Positions 60,103 to 61,600 of a stretch of DNA of 61,600 nucleotides are shown here, one piece after another. The stretch is from assembly GCF_001417815.1 (NCBI RefSeq), contig NZ_BCFK01000050.1:1-61600 (forward strand), read 5' to 3'. Under the pieces are notes generated by a model that searched no databases, had not been told where the DNA came from, and saw only the letters and a program-made list of their open reading frames with translations. The DNA comes from Bifidobacterium aesculapii (GTDB lineage: Bacteria; Actinomycetota; Actinomycetes; Actinomycetales; Bifidobacteriaceae). How positions within the stretch are numbered: the stretch's first letter is position 1; every line of letters starts with the position of its first letter. Made by a program: the position numbers and the translations under genes.

Positions 60103-60418
60103 TATAACGAATCGGTCAACAAGCTGCATGCGCACAAAATCTACGGCGTTTCATGTTTGTATTTATGCGGTTTTTGTTTGATGTTGTGAGATTTAGCGCA
60201 CAAAACCATTCAATATTCGGTTATTTGATACTTTCTGTTCATTTTTTGACGGAAATCACATGGAGCTCACCGCCTTGAACGCCTTACTTATAGAAAGTGC
60301 TTTTCTAAAATTCGCCCATCGCTGCAATCAAACACAAATCAGATTAATAAAAGTTCCGTCACGCAATCCCTGGAACACGTCGGCGCAGACCGCGCCACGC
60401 CCACGAATATGCAAAATC

Positions 60419-60432
60419 ACTTTTATAAAAGT
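60419..60432. promoter_or_regulatory. Perfect palindrome upstream of the ROK gene (operator candidate)
   Basis: ACTTTTATAAAAGT is a perfect 14-bp palindrome 35-48 bases before the ROK start. A half-site ATAAAAGT recurs near 60347-60354 and TAGAAA/TTTCTA arms lie at 60291-60307. Confidence 0.5.
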
Positions 60433-60466
60433 ACACTGCCGATAACGCATCCAATGGAGGTCCGTC

Positions 60467-61597
60467 ATGAAGGCAATGCCATCCGCGGCGGTGAAGACGC
60501 ACAACCGCATCGCCATGACCCAGTATCTGTACACGCACGACCATGCCACCAAGCAGGAGATCGAACGCGAACTCGGGCTGAGCCTGCCCACCATCACACA
60601 GAACCTGCGTGCTTTGGAATCGGAGCATGTCATACGCCAGGGCCCCCTCCTCGCCTCCACCGGCGGGCGCAAGGCGCGTGGCTACGACTTCAATCCCGAT
60701 CACCGCACCGCCATCGGCGTGGTGATGAAGCACAACGAGGTGCGCATGTGCGCCGTGGACCTGCGCGGCAACGTCGTCGAGAGGCTCAACCGCACGCTCC
60801 CCTACCGCAACGCGAACGTCTACTACCAGCGCGTGGGCGACATCGTCGAGAACTTCGCCACGGACGTCGAAGCCAGACACGGCGGGGTGCTGGGCGTCGC
60901 CTTCGCGATCCAGGGCATCGTCTCGCCCGACGGGCGCACGATCACCTTCGGCAACATCATGCGCAACACCGGGCTCACGCTCGACGCCATCGCGCAGTCC
61001 ATACACCGTCCCTGCATGATGATTCACGACTCCGACGCGTCCGCGATGGCCGAACTCTGGTTCGACAAGACGCTCACCGACGCCGTCTGCGTCTACCTCG
61101 AGCGGCGCCCCGGCGGCGCGGTGATCGTGGGCGGCAGGCTCTACCAGGGGCCGAACATGTGCAACGGAGCCATCGAGCATATGACGCTCGTGCCGGGCGG
61201 ACGCGAATGCTACTGCGGCCAGCGCGGCTGCATGGACACGTACTGCTCGCCCGAGTCGCTGCCGGAGGACTACGAGTCGATCCCCGGCTTCTTCAGCGTG
61301 CTCGAGCAGGGCGAGCGGCACCACCGCGAACGCATGGACGAATGGCTCGATTATGTGGCGCAGGCGATCGTCAACGTGCGTTCGGTCATCGCCGGCGACG
61401 TGATCATCGGCGGCGAGGCCGCGCAGTATCTCGAGGACGACGACATCGACGATCTGAAGCGGCGCGTCGTCGAACGCACGCCGTTCGGCACCGAACGATT
61501 CACATTGCGCCGCAGCTACTGCGCCGAAGACCAGAACATCATCGGCGCCGCGTTGCGCTACGTGGAGACCTATCTGTCCGAAATCTGCGGCGCATAA
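60467..61597 (+). CDS. ROK-family transcriptional regulator
   Basis: A 376-residue ROK repressor. The N-terminal winged helix is HATKQEIERELGLSLPTITQ (about 26-45). The ROK domain follows, with HDSDASA in place of the usual ENDANA and the zinc motif CYCGQRGCMD, where Asp replaces the common Glu. The kinase active site is therefore altered, as expected for a regulator. The start at 60467 follows AATGGAGGTCCGTC. It is divergent from adhE across 474 AT-rich bases and has a palindrome just upstream, so autoregulation is likely; control of adhE is possible but unproven. Confidence 0.88.
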   Translation: MKAMPSAAVKTHNRIAMTQYLYTHDHATKQEIERELGLSLPTITQNLRALESEHVIRQGPLLASTGGRKARGYDFNPDHRTAIGVVMKHNEVRMCAVDLRGNVVERLNRTLPYRNANVYYQRVGDIVENFATDVEARHGGVLGVAFAIQGIVSPDGRTITFGNIMRNTGLTLDAIAQSIHRPCMMIHDSDASAMAELWFDKTLTDAVCVYLERRPGGAVIVGGRLYQGPNMCNGAIEHMTLVPGGRECYCGQRGCMDTYCSPESLPEDYESIPGFFSVLEQGERHHRERMDEWLDYVAQAIVNVRSVIAGDVIIGGEAAQYLEDDDIDDLKRRVVERTPFGTERFTLRRSYCAEDQNIIGAALRYVETYLSEICGA

Positions 61598-61600
61598 TAG

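Larger units (their letters stand above)
59993..60466. other. AT-rich divergent regulatory region, adhE / ROK
   Basis: These 474 bases are much more AT-rich than the surroundings and contain no gene. They hold the Rex-like site and -10-like box of adhE, a looser TTGTG...CACAA pair with 10-base spacing near 60184-60203, TAGAAA/TTTCTA arms (60291-60307), and the palindrome at 60419-60432 next to the ROK gene. Confidence 0.6.

Noticed and set aside
57320..60181. Very long open frame opposite adhE on the plus strand (about 950 codons)
   Set aside because: It mirrors adhE codon bias, has Val/Arg/His/Asp-rich low-information sequence and no domain. The same occurs opposite araB, pgi and ilvB. It is a shadow of GC-rich coding DNA.
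60184..60203. Second Rex-like site (TTGTG and CACAA)
   Set aside because: The spacing between half-sites is 10 bases rather than the 8 of the Rex consensus, so only the site at 60085-60102 was kept.

Overview
The window is GC-rich and its gene content and order point to a bifidobacterium (Actinomycetota, probably a high-GC Bifidobacterium species). The pointers are a bifidobacterial-type FGGY kinase next to L-ribulose-5-phosphate 4-epimerase, a fused AdhE, the actinobacterial cluster coaD / SepIVA-like / DUF177 / rpmF / rnc, the rph-rdgB pair, and LacI- and ROK-type sugar regulators. The genus is inferred from sequence only. Most of the window is core chromosome. I see no prophage, insertion sequence or CRISPR array. 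Accessory signals are confined to two adjacent toxin-antitoxin loci (27.6-28.8 kb), a surface-protein/transporter operon (42.7-47.3 kb) and an acyltransferase gene with a poly-G tract (49.4-50.5 kb).

Layout. 0-3.8 kb: L-arabinose genes araD (cut by the window edge) and araB, with a LacI-type regulator and candidate operators. 4.0-6.2 kb: rnhB, lepB, rplS. 6.5-9.5 kb: a small hypothetical protein, an RlmI-like rRNA methyltransferase and a membrane protein. 9.6-12.8 kb: pgi, an AEC-family transporter, tRNA-Leu(UAG) and tRNA-Thr(CGU). 12.9-18.5 kb: rdgB, rph, a Pr6Pr-type membrane protein, nicotinate phosphoribosyltransferase followed by 104-bp tandem hairpin repeats, and a divergent MerR regulator / aldo-keto reductase pair. 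18.6-25.3 kb: DUF3039 protein, coaD, SepIVA-like protein, DUF177 protein, rpmF, rnc, ilvB, ilvN. 25.3-27.6 kb: a P-loop kinase divergent from a ROK regulator, with an inverted repeat between them. 27.6-28.8 kb: remnants of a RelBE-like pair back to back with an intact FitAB/VapBC pair. 28.9-34 kb: ABC-F ATPase, glutamine amidotransferase, cysS. 34-41 kb: CDF transporter, ffh, membrane-anchored EEP protein, then rpsP-khpA-rimM-trmD. 41-42.6 kb: nitroreductase, rsmD and a candidate small RNA. 42.7-47.3 kb: a three-gene operon for a cysteine-rich membrane protein, a thioredoxin-fold protein with a sortase-like C-terminus and a DAACS symporter. 47.9-53.3 kb: APC permease, acyltransferase 3, recG, rpmB. 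53.6-57.1 kb: PfkB-like protein lacking the usual catalytic aspartate, UMF1-type MFS transporter, VOC protein and a small hypothetical. 57.3-61.6 kb: adhE and a divergent ROK regulator.

How the genes fit together. Central sugar metabolism is represented by arabinose entry, Pgi and AdhE, with local LacI and ROK regulators. Much of the rest is ribosome biogenesis and translation (L19, L28, L32, S16, RimM, TrmD, RsmD, RNase III, RNase PH, CysRS, two tRNAs) and secretion (SRP54, signal peptidase I). Convergent gene pairs are often separated by long, near-perfect GC-rich hairpins. Several genes have a -10-like hexamer only 6-10 bases before the start codon and no Shine-Dalgarno sequence, which suggests leaderless transcripts. 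The most system-like unknown is the 42.7-47.3 kb operon, which could be a surface thiol/cystine handling module. Other good leads are the poly-G acyltransferase, the pncB-linked tandem hairpins, the intergenic element at 42.5 kb and the PfkB-like protein.
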